From Rhizorhapis suberifaciens (GTDB lineage: Bacteria; Pseudomonadota; Alphaproteobacteria; Sphingomonadales; Sphingomonadaceae), in NCBI RefSeq assembly GCF_014200045.1, contig NZ_JACHOV010000003.1:142001-206000 (forward strand): a DNA stretch of 64,000 nucleotides, given 5' to 3'. Of the stretch, positions 61,264 through 64,000 are shown in pieces. The position numbers and the translations under genes are program-made. The notes under the pieces are model-generated. The model was given only the letters and a program-made list of their open reading frames with translations, was not told the DNA's origin and ran no database searches. How positions within the stretch are numbered: the stretch's first letter is position 1; each line of letters opens with the position of its first letter.

Positions 61264-62703
61264 TCAGGCAATGAAGGGGGCTAGCACCCGCTCAAGCTGT
61301 TGCGCCAGTGCTTCTGCCCGAGTTTCGGCAACGTTTGTGAAGGAAAGAAGCACCGTTTCGGGATCGGCGGGCAGACGTACGGCACATGCTCCAAGCGGCA
61401 ACAGAAACAGCCCATTTTCGAGCGCCGCCCTGGCGGCGGCCGCACCATCGGTCAGCCCCCGGAACCTTACGACGAGATGGATGCCGCCTCCTTTTTCCGC
61501 GATGGAAACCTGATTGCCGAAACTCGAATAAAGCGCTTTCACCAGTCGGTCCCGCCTACGGCGGTAGACCTGACGCATCGCCTGCAGATGCCGGTAGAAA
61601 TGTCCTTCCTTCATGAAATCCGCGACAACAAACTGCTCCAAAGGCGGACGCGCCGTTCCGCGCCGGCGTGCAACGTCGGCGAATGCTTTGGCCAGGGTGG
61701 GCGGAGTTACGAGATAACCCAACCGGAGCGCAGGAAACAGGCTCTTTGAAAACGTTCCGAGATAGATGACGCGCTCGTTTCGATCGGCGCTCTTCAGGGC
61801 GCGTGGCGGCCGGCCGACATAATGAAATTCCCCATCATAATCGTCTTCCACGACATAGGCCCCATTCGCTTCCGCCCAGCGAAGCAGCGCATCACAACGC
61901 GAACGAGACAGCGAGACTGTCATTGGAAATTGATGGGATGGCGTAACGAAGGCAAGGCGACAAGGATCAGTCAGTTTCGCCAGTTCCTCGACTTCCATTC
62001 CCTCCTGATCGACGGATATCGGCACCACTTCGGCTCCGACCGCTTCTAAAATGCGACGCGCCCGCATATATCCCGGATCTTCCAGGGCGACCCGGTCGCC
62101 ATTTCCGATCATGGCGTCGCAGATCATCGACAAGGAATCTTGATAACCCCCGGTAATGAGCACCTGTTCGCTGTTACATACGACCCCGCGAGCCAAGGCT
62201 AGATAGTTAACGATTTCCTGGCGCAACCTTGGAAGTCCCGTCGGGGGCGGGTAATGCATAGACTCCGCGCCAATCATTCGAGCCCGCTTGACCAATAGCC
62301 GCGACCAAATCTTGCGCGGAAACTCGTCGAATGCCGGCAAGCCTAATTGGAAGGGAAGAGGCGGACTGGGCTCATCCCGCACATCGGCGTCCGCAAGAGC
62401 TGCTATCCTGCTTTTCGGGTCTCCAACTATCCGCTCCAGCCACTCCTTGGCATGCGCTGTGATGATTGTCCCAGCACCGGCACGCGATTCCACAAAGCCC
62501 TTGCCGGCCAGAAGCGCATAGGCCGCCTTCACTGTACCGCGAGCAAGTTTGAGCTGGCTCGCGAGCGCCCGCGTCGAAGGTAAGCGATCCCCGGTTGAAA
62601 GACCGCCGTTGAGGATCGCGCTCTCAATTCGCCTGGCGATCTCTTCATAGGCGGTGCCCTGATGCGTGACGTCGATGACGAAATCGAAACAAACGGCGCC
62701 CAT
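61264..62703 (-). CDS. MocR-type regulator (GntR HTH fused to aminotransferase domain)
   Basis: 479 residues. N-terminal GntR winged helix (YEEIARRIESAILNGGLSTG, LPSTRALASQLKLARGTVKAAY) fused to a class I aminotransferase domain with the PLP Lys in YLGTFSKSLFPALRLGYL and DDYDGEFHY. MocR proteins sense PLP or amino compounds and usually regulate the adjacent gene; the divergent AhpD-GNAT pair is the likely target, though the anthranilate operon lies downstream. ATG 62703 has AAGGTG upstream; GTG 62712 is also in frame. Confidence 0.92.
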   Translation of the reverse strand: MGAVCFDFVIDVTHQGTAYEEIARRIESAILNGGLSTGDRLPSTRALASQLKLARGTVKAAYALLAGKGFVESRAGAGTIITAHAKEWLERIVGDPKSRIAALADADVRDEPSPPLPFQLGLPAFDEFPRKIWSRLLVKRARMIGAESMHYPPPTGLPRLRQEIVNYLALARGVVCNSEQVLITGGYQDSLSMICDAMIGNGDRVALEDPGYMRARRILEAVGAEVVPISVDQEGMEVEELAKLTDPCRLAFVTPSHQFPMTVSLSRSRCDALLRWAEANGAYVVEDDYDGEFHYVGRPPRALKSADRNERVIYLGTFSKSLFPALRLGYLVTPPTLAKAFADVARRRGTARPPLEQFVVADFMKEGHFYRHLQAMRQVYRRRRDRLVKALYSSFGNQVSIAEKGGGIHLVVRFRGLTDGAAAARAALENGLFLLPLGACAVRLPADPETVLLSFTNVAETRAEALAQQLERVLAPFIA

Positions 62704-62811
62704 CGGCTTCACCTTGGATCATGTCGCTAGGCGGGATTTGGGCCACGACAAATCGAATGTAAAATATAAATTGGAGAAACCTCTCCCACTTAGAAAGGGA
62801 ATATTCCGTAC

Positions 62812-63252
62812 ATGACAGCTAATCGTTTGGTCCCGAGCAAGGCCTCCCCGGATCTCTATCAGGCCGTATTGCAAGTCGATGCCCTTATCCAGAAATCAGA
62901 CCTCCCTCCGCAGCTTATGGAGTTGGTAAAAATCCGCGCTTCCCAGATCAATGGCTGTGCCTTCTGCCTGGACTTGCATAGCCAAGCTGCCCGTAAGGCC
63001 GACGAGACCCAGAGACGGCTCGACGTTCTGAGCGGATGGCGCGAGGCTGATATTTACAGCCCTGCCGAAAGAGCCGCGCTTGCCTGGACCGAGAGCTTGA
63101 CGAATATCAGCCAGACCGGAGCAAAGGACCAAGATTATGAGCCGCTCAAGGCGCACTTTAGCGACAAGGACATTGTCGACCTGACGATCCTCATCGGCCT
63201 GATAAACCTTTTCAACCGCCTTGCCGTTTCGATGCGCTACGTGGTCGCTTGA
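62812..63252 (+). CDS. AhpD-like carboxymuconolactone decarboxylase family protein
   Basis: 146 residues with the redox motif NGCAFCLDLHSQAARKAD (CxxC plus His) of AhpD-like alkylhydroperoxidase proteins and VDLTILIGLINLFNRLAVSMR near the C-terminus. It probably acts in peroxide or reactive-species defence. It diverges from the MocR-type gene across 108 bases and its stop is immediately followed by the GNAT gene, a triad often seen in proteobacteria. Confidence 0.9.
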   Translation: MTANRLVPSKASPDLYQAVLQVDALIQKSDLPPQLMELVKIRASQINGCAFCLDLHSQAARKADETQRRLDVLSGWREADIYSPAERAALAWTESLTNISQTGAKDQDYEPLKAHFSDKDIVDLTILIGLINLFNRLAVSMRYVVA

Positions 63253-63254
63253 TC

Positions 63255-63734
63255 ATGACACATCTGCCAAAAAAAGGCGGCTCCTGCACGGCTGACAATA
63301 TAATTATAGAGCCAATGCTGATAGAAGCGATCGGCATGGACGGTTTTGGGCTGATAAGGCAGTTGCGTCCGCATCTTCGTTCCATGTCGCAATTCAAAGA
63401 GGCGCTTTGGCGATTAGACCGCCAAGGATATCGGTTGATTGGCGCAGTTAATGACCGTGCCAGCCTTGTCGGACTCGCGGGCTATCGCCGCGTTGAAAAT
63501 TTCGTACACGGCCGCTTTTTTTACGTTGACGATCTCGTCGTCGATGAAGCCTGGCGCGGCCGTGGGATCGGTCGTCGATTGCTCTCAGCTCTATGCGTCA
63601 ACGGGAAAGCCAAGAAATACGACAACCTTGTCCTGGACACCGGTGCCGACAATCGGGCAGCGCAAACCTTTTACAACAGTTTCGGTCTTGTGGCGTCGGC
63701 GGTTCATTACATTGGTTCACTTTCGGAACAATAG
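63255..63734 (+). CDS. GNAT-family N-acetyltransferase
   Basis: 159 residues with the acetyl-CoA-binding segment VDEAWRGRGIGRRLLSALC and DTGADNRAAQTFYNSFGL, both typical of GNAT enzymes. It follows the AhpD-like gene by 2 bases and is probably co-translated. The acceptor is unknown; in MocR-AhpD-GNAT loci a role in detoxifying an amine has been suggested. TTG 63249 is an alternative start. Confidence 0.88.
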   Translation: MTHLPKKGGSCTADNIIIEPMLIEAIGMDGFGLIRQLRPHLRSMSQFKEALWRLDRQGYRLIGAVNDRASLVGLAGYRRVENFVHGRFFYVDDLVVDEAWRGRGIGRRLLSALCVNGKAKKYDNLVLDTGADNRAAQTFYNSFGLVASAVHYIGSLSEQ

Positions 63735-63829
63735 TCGAGCGATTCATGACGACGGCTTCGCCATGCTTTCTCGGCGCGATATCGCAACATTCCGGAGCGT
63801 TGCTACAGTGCAATTGACGGAGGATCGTC

Positions 63830-64000
63830 ATGGTTGGCCACATCGCTGACTACCCTTCTGCGACCACATCGCCAAATCTTCTCGTTTCACTGTTTCGCGC
63901 GGACCGAAAGGAAGCTGTGCGTCATACGCTTATCGAGTTGGCGAAAACCTACGGTTTCCTCGGAACGTCCTATCTCCTGATCAAAGGTGGCTCGGCGATG
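63830..64000 (+). CDS. Possible LuxR-type regulator, N-terminus only
   Basis: ATG 63830 has ACGGAGGA a few bases upstream and stays open for 57 codons to the window end. The product starts MVGHIADYPSATTSPNLL, then ELAKTYGFLGTSYLLIKGG, a pattern like the first helix and strand of autoinducer-binding domains of LuxR-type quorum regulators. With the DNA-binding half outside the window this remains tentative. Confidence 0.5.
   Translation, partial: MVGHIADYPSATTSPNLLVSLFRADRKEAVRHTLIELAKTYGFLGTSYLLIKGGSAM

Overview
The window is high-GC DNA with short intergenic gaps and typical Shine-Dalgarno sites. Its gene content (ThiS-ThiG fusion, DivK, TonB receptor with AraC regulator, HWE histidine kinase, atypical second GluRS) suggests an alphaproteobacterium of the Sphingomonadaceae (Sphingobium/Novosphingobium-like). 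This is inferred from gene content only. I saw no rRNA, tRNA, CRISPR array or insertion sequence.

Layout. 1-12.7 kb is housekeeping: rplT (cut by the window edge), rpmI, hisN, prs, nadE, a GluRS, a GGDEF/EAL protein, an orphan ParA-type ATPase, aroQ-accB-accC-arsC and a thiS-thiG fusion. 13.2-20.3 kb holds an unusual redox locus: a CcmI-like TPR protein diverges from a four-gene run encoding a flavin/cNMP-binding/4x[4Fe-4S] fusion, a b-type membrane protein, an FHA-domain decaheme cytochrome c and a CpdA-type phosphodiesterase. I read it as a cAMP-controlled cytoplasm-to-periplasm electron conduit. A candidate small RNA with a strong terminator follows. 20.9-33 kb carries a TRIC-type channel, divK, an exopolysaccharide operon with a sulfotransferase, two LuxR-type regulators with degraded receivers, hemerythrin, a phasin-like protein, an HWE sensor kinase and a TesA-type esterase. 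33-40.5 kb has a YbbA/YbbP-type ABC exporter and a TonB receptor with its AraC regulator. 40.8-46.7 kb is nitrate/nitrite assimilation: a PP2C-kinase fusion diverging from narK-nirB-nirD.

The most interesting part is 48.2-61 kb, all on the minus strand. At 51183-51263 there is a 26-codon gene with a good ribosome site. It encodes a peptide ending in RFIYTY and is followed within a few bases by a terminator-like hairpin. Directly downstream lie a cytochrome P450, a translationally coupled methyltransferase and a sulfotransferase. This is the layout of P450-modified RiPP clusters of the cittilin/biarylitide kind, with a sulfotransferase added. Upstream of it, reading the same way, is an operon that appears to make and modify anthraniloyl-CoA: anthranilate synthase (two subunits), a benzoate/anthranilate-CoA ligase type enzyme, an anthraniloyl-CoA monooxygenase-like flavoenzyme, an acylating aldehyde dehydrogenase, an SDR, a second AMP-forming ligase and a DoxX-family membrane protein. 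A 40-codon ORF and a 14-bp palindrome precede it. A MocR-type regulator, an AhpD-like protein, a GNAT acetyltransferase and the start of a possible LuxR-type quorum regulator close the window.
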